IMG/VR virus record: IMGVR_UViG_3300048929_000260
Coordinates: 1 to 49,508 of that record
DNA from: a virus
DNA length: 49,508 nucleotides
Strand: one strand, 5' to 3'
Positions 30,648 through 39,955 of this stretch are shown here, piece by piece (position 1 is the first letter of the stretch; the number at the start of each line of letters is the position of its first letter). Both the position numbers and the translations under genes were made by a program. The notes under the pieces are model-generated. The model saw nothing but the letters and a program-made list of their open reading frames with translations. It was not told the origin of the DNA and made no database searches.

Positions 30648-32747
30648 ATGGATGTTGCTACACTTGGACTCGAGGTCAATTCTTCTGGCGTGAAAAACGC
30701 TACAAGCGACCTCGCAAAGTTCAGCAACGCGGCCCGCCTGGCTGAGCGTGCAGCTGGCGGACTATCTGCATCATCAGGAAAGTTTTCATCGGCCGAGATT
30801 GCTGCGATGTCGGCTGCTATGGGGACGGTCGAGAAGACTTCAAATGCCGCTGCCAAAGCTCTTGCTGCAGCCTCTCTTGCTGCACAGCGCGCAGGGGCTG
30901 TGGGTTCATCAGGTATCAAGTCTCTCGGTCAATCTGCGGGAATGGCGCAGCAGCAAGTTAGAAACTTGGCGTTCCAGTTCCAAGATATCGCGACGATGAT
31001 GGCAATGGGCCAATCACCCTTCATGCTGCTGGCGCAGCAATTGCCTCAGGTTACTATGTATGGAGGTCAGCTAACGGGCGTGATGGGAGCTCTTAAGTCT
31101 ACACTTGCAGGTTTCATCAGTCCACTTGGCCTTTTGACCTCTGGCTTTGTTCTGCTTGGCACAGTTGCAATATCGTATTTTGCGGAATGGTTCTCTCGTG
31201 GGTCTGAGGCGAACATGACGCTGAAGGAACAGAGCGCGCTTATTCAGCAAGTTGCGAGTGATTGGGGCGATGCTGCACCACGCATGCGGGCTTACGCCGA
31301 CGAAATGGAACGCGCTGCGAAGGCTAAAGGGCTTTTGGATGCCGCGAATGCCGCATCTTCCGCACAGTATTCGGCTGTACAAGACGTTCTGGCCAGCATC
31401 AATCAGGAATACACTGCCGCCATCCGTAATTTGCGCGGATACGGCGATGAAACAAACGGTGTCGTAACAAGCCTAACGTCATCTTTCTCTGAGCTTCAGT
31501 CGAAGATCATGGAGGGGACAGCGACATCCGAAGACCTGAAAAACGCTCAAGATGCGGTGAATGTCGCTGTTGATCAGTATGGTACTCCGGCAGTTTTGCG
31601 TTACGCCGCTGCGTTCTCGACGCTAGTGCCGCAAATTAACGCCGCGATCAATGCTGCGGCAAGCTTCCGCAATGAGGCTTCCAGCCTTCCCGGTCTTGAT
31701 CGATTGAACGATCCAAAGACATGGCGCAGTGCGGGGCGTACAGATCAGTTCGGTGCTGACGCCACTATTCAAGGAACAGCATTCCCACTCCCTGATAATG
31801 GCCCCGTACCCGGTTCTAGGGCAACCGTTGAGTTGTCTGGTATGCCTAAAGTAAAGGGTGGCGGGGGCGGAGCAAAGCAGAGCGCTTATGCCTCTGCGAC
31901 AACTTCGATCAGTGAGCAGACACGCGCATTGCAGGCCCAGACAGCAGCTCAGGCCGCGTTGAACCCGTTGGTTGTTGACTATGGCTATTCAGTCGCAAAG
32001 GCCAAGGTTGAAACAGACCTGCTGCTTGCCGCCGAGAAAGACAAGAAGGCTATCACGCCTGAATTGACGGCGCAGATCAGCGCGCAGGCGCAGAGCTATG
32101 CGGAAGCTGTTGCGGCACAGAACCGCATGACGGAAGCCACCAAGCGCGCAAAGGAAGCAATGGAGTTCGCCAAGAGCACCACGGCTGGCTTTGTGAATGA
32201 GTTGCGTGATGGTCTTCGTAACGGGGAATCGTTCTGGTCTGCATTCGGCAACGCGGCGATGTCGGTTCTGGATCGCATCACGGACAAGCTGCTGAACGAA
32301 GTGCTTGATGCTCTTTTCCAGGTGTCGAACGCCGGTTCATCTGGCGGCGGGGGCGGACTGTTCGGCTCTCTGCTGGGGGGCATCGGCAAGATATTCGGCT
32401 TCTATGCCAGCGGCACGGCTTCGGCTCGTGCTGGTTACGCAGTTGTTGGCGAGGAAGGCCCTGAAATCGTTCGGTTCGGTGGGGGTGAGAAGGTCATTCC
32501 AAATCATCGTCTAGGAACTTCTTTCTCCGGTTCGTCTGCGAATAACAACTCTGCCCAGCCGGTACAGGTGACTGTGGGCGTGTCCGTTGATGAGACTGGA
32601 GGTCTTCAGGCCTACGTCAAGAGCGTGTCGAGCGATACTGTCAAGGCTGCGGCTCCTACCATCGTATCAGCGGCTAATCAGCAGGTAGTGCCAACCATGG
32701 CGCGTCACCAGCGTGACAAGGTTGGTGGGGATTACCGGAATGGCTGA
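30648..32747 (+). CDS. Tail tape measure protein
   Basis: 699 residues. The N-terminal segment is VATLGLEVNSSGVKNATSDL, coiled-coil Ala-rich regions follow, and hydrophobic helices run at about 140-170 (PLGLLTSGFVLLGTVAISYF). A lambda-H-like C-terminus comprises LLNEVLDALFQVSN, GFYASGTASARAGYAVVGEE and IVRFGGGEKVIPNH. It sets tail length. At about 0.15 nm per residue, 699 residues predict a tail of about 100 nm. Confidence 0.9.
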   Translation: MDVATLGLEVNSSGVKNATSDLAKFSNAARLAERAAGGLSASSGKFSSAEIAAMSAAMGTVEKTSNAAAKALAAASLAAQRAGAVGSSGIKSLGQSAGMAQQQVRNLAFQFQDIATMMAMGQSPFMLLAQQLPQVTMYGGQLTGVMGALKSTLAGFISPLGLLTSGFVLLGTVAISYFAEWFSRGSEANMTLKEQSALIQQVASDWGDAAPRMRAYADEMERAAKAKGLLDAANAASSAQYSAVQDVLASINQEYTAAIRNLRGYGDETNGVVTSLTSSFSELQSKIMEGTATSEDLKNAQDAVNVAVDQYGTPAVLRYAAAFSTLVPQINAAINAAASFRNEASSLPGLDRLNDPKTWRSAGRTDQFGADATIQGTAFPLPDNGPVPGSRATVELSGMPKVKGGGGGAKQSAYASATTSISEQTRALQAQTAAQAALNPLVVDYGYSVAKAKVETDLLLAAEKDKKAITPELTAQISAQAQSYAEAVAAQNRMTEATKRAKEAMEFAKSTTAGFVNELRDGLRNGESFWSAFGNAAMSVLDRITDKLLNEVLDALFQVSNAGSSGGGGGLFGSLLGGIGKIFGFYASGTASARAGYAVVGEEGPEIVRFGGGEKVIPNHRLGTSFSGSSANNNSAQPVQVTVGVSVDETGGLQAYVKSVSSDTVKAAAPTIVSAANQQVVPTMARHQRDKVGGDYRNG

Positions 32748-33453
32748 TTTCATCGTGTGGCCTCACAAACTGCTCGTGCCTGAAGAGTGCCGGCCGAACA
32801 TCGCGCCTTTCTCTCGTTCGGGTGGCCGGTCGCTTGGTGGCCTTGAGCCGAAAACCAGAACTGACCTTGGCTTCTGGAACATTGATCTCGTCAACATCAT
32901 GGTGCGCTATAAGGCCCAAAGGCTTACGTGGAACGCCATCCGGCAGAACCTTGGGGGGCAGGCGGGTTTGATCGCCGTCCCAGCTTGGTCACGCGATGTG
33001 GCGCCGTATGTATCTGGTTCGTATGAGGAAGCGTCACTTGTCCCTCATAGTGATGGCTCCACATTCTCCGATGGTACGCTGTATCAGCAGGGGGCCATTT
33101 CGGTGGTTACTGTCGGTGATACGCCAATCGGCGCTACGGTCATGAAGCTTCGGATCATCCAGGCTGACGATAGCCTTGTCGGTTCGCGGTTCTCGTTCCA
33201 ACATGCGCTGTATGAGACAGGCCCAGCAATCGACATCACAGGCGACGTATGGACCTTGCCTGTGTGGCCTACCGTTCGCGCAGCGATACCAGACGGCTCT
33301 GATTTAGAGTTCGATATGCCAACCTGCCTTTGCCACCTCATGGAAGACAGGGGGATGGATGGCGGTGTGAACAACATCGAATTTGAGCAGCGGACTGTCT
33401 CCTTTGTCGAAGCGAATGACTACTGGAACCAAAAAGCTTTGGGGCTGATCTGA
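32740..33453 (+). CDS. Distal tail protein-like
   Basis: 237 residues from MADFIVWPHKLLVPEECRPN, overlapping the tape measure stop. Features TRTDLGFWNIDLVNIMVRYK, GAISVVTVGDTPIGATVMKL and IDITGDVWTLPVWPTVRAAI resemble the protein that follows the tape measure in siphophages of alphaproteobacteria and forms the tail tip ring. No specific family confirmed. Confidence 0.65.
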   Translation: MADFIVWPHKLLVPEECRPNIAPFSRSGGRSLGGLEPKTRTDLGFWNIDLVNIMVRYKAQRLTWNAIRQNLGGQAGLIAVPAWSRDVAPYVSGSYEEASLVPHSDGSTFSDGTLYQQGAISVVTVGDTPIGATVMKLRIIQADDSLVGSRFSFQHALYETGPAIDITGDVWTLPVWPTVRAAIPDGSDLEFDMPTCLCHLMEDRGMDGGVNNIEFEQRTVSFVEANDYWNQKALGLI

Positions 33454-34026
33454 ATGGCACTCAAATCGTTGCGAGTATTGTGTCAGGTGGATCTGCCATC
33501 TGGCCCGATACGCATGTGGGATGGGTCTGGTGGCCCATTCCTTGATGCTGACGGCAATATCTGGCGTGCCTGTATTCTCACTGAGGATGCGTTGGACACA
33601 ATCGAAATGGCGATCAATGCCGAGGCGTTCACGCTGTCATTGGTGATTTCAGGCATCGACGGCAAGACATCGAACAGCATATGGGCTGATTATCAGGCTG
33701 GGAACATCAAAGGCTCCCGGTTCCGCATCTTGATCCAGAAGTGTGACCAGTACGAGCAGCCAATGGGCGAACCGCAAGTCAAGTTCACCGGCAAAATAGA
33801 CAACCTCGTGTTTGCCGACGCTGCTACAGATGAGGGCATCAGATCGAGCATCACCGTGGAGATCACCAACAGGTTCACGATGCGCACGCTGACGAGCGGA
33901 GCAGTGCTTTCGGATACCGATCAGAAGGCTCGTTCGGCAGTGCTTAATCCGGGCGCTCCTGCTGACAGGTTCTGCGAGCGCGTGCCGCTGATGCGCGACA
34001 AGACCGTGCGCTGGCCCAACTGGTAG
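33454..34026 (+). CDS. Tail tip protein, DUF2163-like
   Basis: 190 residues. VLCQVDLPSGPIRMWDGSGG, AFTLSLVISGIDGKTSNSIW, FRILIQKCDQYEQPMGEP and SSITVEITNRFTMR resemble the DUF2163-type tail proteins seen also in gene transfer agents. Located between distal tail and DUF6950 genes, so part of the baseplate-like tip. Confidence 0.65.
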   Translation: MALKSLRVLCQVDLPSGPIRMWDGSGGPFLDADGNIWRACILTEDALDTIEMAINAEAFTLSLVISGIDGKTSNSIWADYQAGNIKGSRFRILIQKCDQYEQPMGEPQVKFTGKIDNLVFADAATDEGIRSSITVEITNRFTMRTLTSGAVLSDTDQKARSAVLNPGAPADRFCERVPLMRDKTVRWPNW

Positions 34027-34029
34027 GCA

Positions 34030-34425
34030 ATGGAAAACACTCTGTCGGATTTCTTCCGCGCCTATGAGCTCAAGCCATGGCGACCGGGGCAGGTTGACTG
34101 CTGCCTGTTCGTCGCTGCTTGGGCCATGTGGCTTGGGCATTCAGACCCGGCAAGAGATTGGCGTGGTTCATACGATAGCGAAGATGGGTTCAAAGCGATC
34201 ATCAGCAAGGCTAGTGGCGTCGTCCCGTTGTTTGATGGGTGTGCGGCAACAATCCGCGCCAAACGCGTCCAGCACGCCTCTGCGGGCGATGTAGGGGTTA
34301 TCGGCAGCCCCACCAAGATCGATCGGCAGTTCGGCGCGATATTCGACGGCGATCGATGGAATATCCGCTTCATCAACAACATCGGCCCTATGACGGCCAC
34401 GCCTCTGGCGATCTGGAGACTTTGA
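34030..34425 (+). CDS. DUF6950 tail protein, NlpC/P60-like
   Basis: 131 residues. RPGQVDCCLFVAAWAMWLGH carries the Cys of a P60-type peptidase pattern and SAGDVGVI matches the second strand; the family is DUF6950. It may cut peptidoglycan during infection. A clear catalytic His equivalent is not obvious, so it could be structural only. Confidence 0.7.
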   Translation: MENTLSDFFRAYELKPWRPGQVDCCLFVAAWAMWLGHSDPARDWRGSYDSEDGFKAIISKASGVVPLFDGCAATIRAKRVQHASAGDVGVIGSPTKIDRQFGAIFDGDRWNIRFINNIGPMTATPLAIWRL

Positions 34426-36477
34426 ATGCCTGGCTTAGAAACCATAGCGCTTATCGTCTCGTCCGTCGCAACTACGACCTTCGCGGCGAATGCACTGTAC
34501 CTTGGCACGCTCGCGCTGGGCTATGTAGGCTTAGCAGCGGGCTCCTATTTGCTTCAGGGCGCTCTGGCGAACAAACCTGCGGTCCCGAAGCCGGAAGATG
34601 GGTCTTATAACCTTAAGCAGAACGTGCCATCGCTGCCGTATGTGCTGGGCCGCGTGAAAAAAGGGGGGGACTATGATTTCCTCGAAGAATTCAACGGTAC
34701 CGCACACCATGTAACTGTCATGGCTGCTCATCGGATCAGCAGCTACATTCAGCACTATCTCCACGATGAGGCGGTAACGCTCGGTCCTGAAGGCCACGTC
34801 ATTACACCCGCGCACTTTGTGATCGGGTCAAGCCGGTATGTGATCATCCGCTCACGGATCGGGCTGGAGGCAGAGAGCTACTATTCAGAGATTGGGGCTG
34901 CATTTCCTTCGGTGTGGAGTTCTGCGCATCGTGGCGATGGCTTGGCTACAGTCTTGATGATGTGCTCGACCACGCAGCAGAAGGATTATCTCTCAGTCTT
35001 TCCGAACCAGATGCCGCAGCATTCGGCCATCATCCGTGGCCACGCGCAGATATACGATCCTCGTATTTCGACGCTGGCCTACACAGAGAACCTGGCCCTT
35101 CACCGCATGTGGCACATCACAAGCCCGGTCGGTGGACGGCTGACGCTTGATGACATGTATATGCCAGAATGGACCAATGCGGCCAATGTCTGCGATGGGA
35201 CCGTGCTGAACCGAGAAGGTGATGCTGAACCTCGCTATCACGGCGGGTTCTGGTTTCGCGCCAACAACGACCCTTCCGAGGTTGGCAGGATCATGGACCA
35301 GGCGGCCGAACTGGTTGTTTACGAGCGACCTGACGGCAAGGTTGGAGTGCATGCCGGTCAATTTGTTGAGCCTGACATTCGGCTCACAGAAGACGATATC
35401 ATAAGCATTCAGCTGGACGGAAATACACGCGATGCTTCCACAGTGCTTGCTGTGCGTGGCCGTTTCATTGACGTGTTCAATGATTACGTCACGGCAGATG
35501 CAGCCATCTATGGCAATCCATATCAGGCTGATGACGACAGCGAGAGAACCAAAACGATTGAGAACGCCGCAATCCAGCGGCACAACCACATTCAGCGTCT
35601 GCAAAAGATCGCGTTCATAAGGGCCAATGCGCCGAAGGTCGCGGTTCTTGCACACTATGAGTCAGCGGAAAATGTGCCGTATCGCCGGTTTGTTCGTGTC
35701 CACTATCCTCCGAAGATGGAGGAAGTGATAATCGAGATCACCGCAACGCCACGCGTGTCACTGCGTAACCTGACGGTTGAGTTCTCCGGCATCATCGTGC
35801 CTGCATCACTGTATGGCTTCGTGGCGTCGGTTGAAGAAGGCGCGCCACCATCGCGTCCAGACAAGATTGATCCGGCTGGTGTGCCAAAGCCGACGGGCTT
35901 TACGGTTCTGATCAAGACTGAGGTTGTCTCGGGCGGTGCGACCGCCGCCTATGCCTTGGCGTCGTGGACTTCGGCATCAAACATTCTCACTTACGAGTTT
36001 GAGTGGGAGAGATTGGGTGTTTCGGAGCCGGTCCGCAGTGTCAGCTCGTCAGGATCAGAGGCTGAAGTCAGATCGCAATATCTGGTTGACGGCGGGCAGT
36101 ATCGCTTCAGGCTTCGCGCTTGGGGAGGTGGGACGCCATCTGCGTGGACCGATTACATCACAGCAACGGCCACTGCTGACCCGGTAGCTCCAGGCATTGT
36201 GACAGGCGTCACGGTCACCCCCGGTGCTGGGCAGGCAATGTTCGAGTGGACGGCTCCAAACAGCGCCAACTACTTCGCATGCCGGATCTATATCGGGTCA
36301 ACAAACAACATCAACGCCGCCACTCTGATGGCGACGGAATACGGACCGCCAAGCGCGGTCGATAACCGGGCAATACTCGGCCTTGCTGCTGGAACTCGTT
36401 ACGCATGGCTTGTGGCAATCAATGCATCTGGTGTGCCTGCAACAGCAGTTGCGACCGGCGCTTTCAATATCTCTTAA
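34426..36477 (+). CDS. Tail tip/host attachment protein (lambda J-like, fibronectin III)
   Basis: 683 residues. A hydrophobic N-terminus (ALIVSSVATTTFAANALYLG) precedes PSLPYVLGRVKKGGDYDFLE, then a tip-assembly domain, and a FnIII-like repeat pair near the C-terminus (ALASWTSASNILTYEFEWER ... AMFEWTAPNSANYFACRIYI). It is the central tail fibre contacting the host receptor. The length is shorter than lambda J. Confidence 0.78.
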   Translation: MPGLETIALIVSSVATTTFAANALYLGTLALGYVGLAAGSYLLQGALANKPAVPKPEDGSYNLKQNVPSLPYVLGRVKKGGDYDFLEEFNGTAHHVTVMAAHRISSYIQHYLHDEAVTLGPEGHVITPAHFVIGSSRYVIIRSRIGLEAESYYSEIGAAFPSVWSSAHRGDGLATVLMMCSTTQQKDYLSVFPNQMPQHSAIIRGHAQIYDPRISTLAYTENLALHRMWHITSPVGGRLTLDDMYMPEWTNAANVCDGTVLNREGDAEPRYHGGFWFRANNDPSEVGRIMDQAAELVVYERPDGKVGVHAGQFVEPDIRLTEDDIISIQLDGNTRDASTVLAVRGRFIDVFNDYVTADAAIYGNPYQADDDSERTKTIENAAIQRHNHIQRLQKIAFIRANAPKVAVLAHYESAENVPYRRFVRVHYPPKMEEVIIEITATPRVSLRNLTVEFSGIIVPASLYGFVASVEEGAPPSRPDKIDPAGVPKPTGFTVLIKTEVVSGGATAAYALASWTSASNILTYEFEWERLGVSEPVRSVSSSGSEAEVRSQYLVDGGQYRFRLRAWGGGTPSAWTDYITATATADPVAPGIVTGVTVTPGAGQAMFEWTAPNSANYFACRIYIGSTNNINAATLMATEYGPPSAVDNRAILGLAAGTRYAWLVAINASGVPATAVATGAFNIS

Positions 36478-36500
36478 TCTCCAGAACTAAGGTCTGAAAA

Positions 36501-38846
36501 ATGGCGCAGAACGCTTCTCAGGTTTACCGTGATTTTGTTGTTGATGGTGTGCCATCTTCTGGTCCACATAAACCCTCCAAGCCAGAAATCCGTAGTCTGC
36601 TAACAGGGTATGAAAGGCTACTGGGGGCTGGCTCTACGGGAGCTGGATCCGTAGCCAAGGCAACTCGCAACGACCTGTATTCTGACCTAAGCATAGGCGC
36701 CAATATCATGGCTTGGGTGTATGCTGATCTCGTTGTCGAGTATAACGCCATTTATCGAAAGATCGGCGCGGCAGGAACCGGATCATGGGAAATGATACTT
36801 CCCTTGCCCTATTCCTTCATTGTTGCATTAAATGATGGGACCGGCGATGAGAACGCTATTCATGCTGTGACGGAAATCCCTGTCAGCGATGCAGCACTGA
36901 TCATCCTTGCCATCGCCGCAGATAATACTGCTTCGCCAGTTACCGTTTCATTCAACGGCGGTGCGCCTCTTCCAATTAAGAGCAATACTGGCAATGATAT
37001 TGTAGCCGGTGGGTTGGTTGAAGGGATGCAGGTTCTTGGTGTCGCGACCAACACAGAGTTCCGCATACTGAATGACCAGGTTTCTACAGCTATCATCGCG
37101 CAAGCTGAATCAGCCGCAACAGACGCTGAGACGTATAAAAATGCGGCCTTGGCTGCTGTACCTAATGCATTTCCCGCAACTCTCGCGGCTTTAAAGGCCT
37201 TGCCAACCACGACTGTGAGGAATGCTTTTTTCAACGGCGGTCAGTGGCAGTTCAAGGCAGGCAACTATTCCGCTCAGATTACGGCCGACACATTCGGTGG
37301 CATCTACGCGAAGGCTGATGACACCGCCGCAACTGCAGGTGCTTGGGTTCGTGTATTCGATGGTCCGGCTTACATCGAGTGGTTTGGCGGTGACGCAAAC
37401 GGCGTAGCTGACAATGCGCCAGCACTTACGCTCATGAAGAACCTGGGCTTGACGTGGATTAGAGGTCGAGCAGGTAATTACAAGATCAACTCGCCAGTTT
37501 CCTTTGGCTACGCTTTGCGCCTTGATGGTGAAGGATACAACACACATTTCGACTGCTCTGCCGGTGGTCAGATTAGAATTGAGGGAACAATCTCGGCCCT
37601 CCCAAACATCACCGCTAATCTGGCGCGGTCCAGCACCATCCTGACCTTTGCATCGGCGCACGGCTTGGCGGACAATGATCTCGTCTTGATATTCAATCCC
37701 ACAGCCGACAGTTGGTTCAATGTCGCGGGCCGTAATTACCGTGCGGGTGAATTCGTCAAGATTTACAAGGCTGCCACGACAACGACCGCTGGCATACTTG
37801 GACGCCTCTATGACGCGTACACTGCCGCGTCCGTCTCAATGTACAAGGTGAATGCACTTCGCGGTGTTAGGGTAGATAACTGCCGGTTTACTGAATCCAC
37901 GTCTGGAGCCTTGTCTCCTCTTTACATCAAGTATGCAGATGGTGTGGTGATCGAGAATGTTTGGGCAGCGTCGAGCTATTACGCCGGCATGGAATTCGAC
38001 CGCTGCTACGACGTTTCGATCATTGCTCCCAAAGTCAGAAACAACTCACCGTCCGTTGGCGATGAATACGGCATTTCGCTTGCGTCAGTGCAACTATTTT
38101 CAGTTACCGGTGGTGGTGGAACGTCCGCCACACGGCACGCTATTTCGCTCGGTCAGTATGATGAAATTGGTTCTGTCTGCACGCGAGGTGGTCTTATCTC
38201 GGGCATGAACCTGCAGAATTGGGAAGAGGCTGGTGCGGCAGATATGCACGGCTGTGTCGAAGATATCACCTACGATAACTGCATCTTCCGCAATGGCGCT
38301 CATATGCAGGGCTTCGATGTAACCATCCGGAACAGCACCATCTACCGTTTTCACTCTGCGGTAGATGGATATTGCATCTATGGATCTGAAGTAGCAGGTG
38401 GATCCTTCACGCTTGAGAACTGCCGACTTGAAACGGATGGCGCTTTGAATGCGTTTGGTGCGGTTTATCTGGAAGGTGGTGGCGGGTCGAACAATATGCG
38501 TGCCGATCTGACATTTATTGCCAGAAACAACACGATCGTAAACAACGGTGATAACTCCGGCACGAAGTTTTTCTACATCCGTGGCAACAACACCGCGAAG
38601 AAGATTGATATCGTTGTAGATGGCCTTGTTGCTTACACTGCGCAATTGTTCGGTGTGGTGGTTGCTGACGACGTAGCCCTGTCATCATTGGCCTCGAACT
38701 TCATCGTCTGTGATAACATCACCTGCCGAGTTCTTGGCGGATCAAACAAGTACTATGTTTATCCATCTGGCGATATTTCAACAGTAAAGACGAGGCAAAA
38801 CGGAACGACTGGAACCGGTGGCGGCGCTGCCATAGCGTGGCCTTGA
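36501..38846 (+). CDS. Tailspike with beta-helix (pectate lyase-like) domain
   Basis: 781 residues. N-terminal particle-binding part (AQNASQVYRDFVVDGVPSSG ... SLLTGYERLLGAG); a hinge with TYKNAALAAVPNAFPATLAA; from about 290 a right-handed beta-helix typical of tailspikes (YIEWFGGDANGVADNAPALT ... DNCRFTESTSGALSPLYIKY ... ENCRLETDGALNAFGAVYLE). Tailspikes usually bind and often cleave surface polysaccharides. The downstream polysaccharide-type genes suggest a carbohydrate receptor (inference). Confidence 0.82.
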   Translation: MAQNASQVYRDFVVDGVPSSGPHKPSKPEIRSLLTGYERLLGAGSTGAGSVAKATRNDLYSDLSIGANIMAWVYADLVVEYNAIYRKIGAAGTGSWEMILPLPYSFIVALNDGTGDENAIHAVTEIPVSDAALIILAIAADNTASPVTVSFNGGAPLPIKSNTGNDIVAGGLVEGMQVLGVATNTEFRILNDQVSTAIIAQAESAATDAETYKNAALAAVPNAFPATLAALKALPTTTVRNAFFNGGQWQFKAGNYSAQITADTFGGIYAKADDTAATAGAWVRVFDGPAYIEWFGGDANGVADNAPALTLMKNLGLTWIRGRAGNYKINSPVSFGYALRLDGEGYNTHFDCSAGGQIRIEGTISALPNITANLARSSTILTFASAHGLADNDLVLIFNPTADSWFNVAGRNYRAGEFVKIYKAATTTTAGILGRLYDAYTAASVSMYKVNALRGVRVDNCRFTESTSGALSPLYIKYADGVVIENVWAASSYYAGMEFDRCYDVSIIAPKVRNNSPSVGDEYGISLASVQLFSVTGGGGTSATRHAISLGQYDEIGSVCTRGGLISGMNLQNWEEAGAADMHGCVEDITYDNCIFRNGAHMQGFDVTIRNSTIYRFHSAVDGYCIYGSEVAGGSFTLENCRLETDGALNAFGAVYLEGGGGSNNMRADLTFIARNNTIVNNGDNSGTKFFYIRGNNTAKKIDIVVDGLVAYTAQLFGVVVADDVALSSLASNFIVCDNITCRVLGGSNKYYVYPSGDISTVKTRQNGTTGTGGGAAIAWP

Positions 38847-38932
38847 ACATTTCGGACGGCGTCAATCGTAAAATGCCCCTTGGTGCCGATTGTTAATTGT
38901 ATTAACGCTGCCACTTTGGCATATCTTCACGC

Positions 38933-39895
38933 ATGGACAGACGACAATTTCTCACAGCAGCTTCCGCTACGCTTTTTGTTGGCAATGCATTCGCAATGCC
39001 ACCTATCCAGAAATACAAGTGGGTTTTAAAAGCGGAAGACAGCGGATTACTCCCGCGCGATGACGGCGTGGGTTTCGAGTTCAAGGGCCGCTTGTGGTTA
39101 AACAGTGGCTTTACGCCTGGCGGCGCTGCGATTCGTGATTTCGCTGTTTCTAATGATGGCGTGAAATGGTCTGTCATCAACGGCGCAACGCCTTATCGTG
39201 GTTATGCCAATATCTGTCCTTTCGGAGATCACATATACGTCTACGACGGGATTATGCGCCGTACTGTCAACGGGACTGAGTTTGAGGTTCTAGAGACGAG
39301 AAATAACCCGCCGTTCGAGACACAAGCCCCGATGTTCGAGCTAGGTGGAAAATTGAACATCATAAGAACGGGATATGTTGATACTTTTGATACAGTAACA
39401 AGAACGTTTAGTACGACATCTGCACCCTTTACTTCCACAAAGGGGCATGTGGGTGGGTGTTTCAAAGGCCAGATATTTATGGTGTGCGGGTCGGAGCCGG
39501 TTCCCGCCACGCCACCAGAAACCGGATATCCTGAGATCACTTCGCTAAATACCGTTTGGTCCACATCAGAGCCGTGGAATAATGCAAGCTGGAGTATGGC
39601 TTATGCGCCGTTCACTCCTCGGATGTGGCCAGGTGTGGGCGTACATGATGACCACCTCTACGTGACGGGTGGGTATGACAACATAGTTGGTGGAGAGCAT
39701 AGTCTCACCAATCGAAATGACACTTTCCGCAGCAAAGACGGCGTTAGCTGGCAACGTGTGGAAACGGTAGCTGATTACGTCGCGCGCCATGCACCTACCC
39801 TCTACAGCAGGAATGGAAGACTACTCATGGTTTGTGGGAATACGAACATGAACGGAAAGGTACAGAAAGACGTATGGGAATTGGTGCCTGTATGA
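38933..39895 (+). CDS. Tat-exported beta-propeller (Kelch-like) protein
   Basis: 320 residues. N-terminal DRRQFLTAASATLFVGNAFA is a twin-arginine signal (RRQFLT) with an AFA cleavage site. The rest repeats short beta-rich units (GGKLNIIRTG, FKGQIFMVCGSEPV, HDDHLYVTGGYDN, NGRLLMVCGN), giving a Kelch-type propeller. Export of a folded protein is unusual for a phage and implies host-surface or periplasmic action. It follows the tailspike and converges on the C5-epimerase-like gene. Confidence 0.78.
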   Translation: MDRRQFLTAASATLFVGNAFAMPPIQKYKWVLKAEDSGLLPRDDGVGFEFKGRLWLNSGFTPGGAAIRDFAVSNDGVKWSVINGATPYRGYANICPFGDHIYVYDGIMRRTVNGTEFEVLETRNNPPFETQAPMFELGGKLNIIRTGYVDTFDTVTRTFSTTSAPFTSTKGHVGGCFKGQIFMVCGSEPVPATPPETGYPEITSLNTVWSTSEPWNNASWSMAYAPFTPRMWPGVGVHDDHLYVTGGYDNIVGGEHSLTNRNDTFRSKDGVSWQRVETVADYVARHAPTLYSRNGRLLMVCGNTNMNGKVQKDVWELVPV

Positions 39896-39899
39896 TGTC

Positions 39900-39924
39900 G
39901 GGTGAATATTAGATATATTCACCC
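39900..39924. terminator. Bidirectional hairpin between convergent genes
   Basis: GGGTGAATAT pairs perfectly with ATATTCACCC around a 5-nt loop, between the beta-propeller stop (39895) and the antisense enzyme stop (39956). No T tract, so it may act as an RNA 3'-end stabiliser in both directions. Confidence 0.6.
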
Positions 39925-39955
39925 ACTTGAACCAACCGGCGCGTCTTCGCTTTGA

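Noticed and set aside
34993-35655. Minus-strand 220-codon frame in the tail tip gene
   Set aside because: Shadow of the J-like protein.
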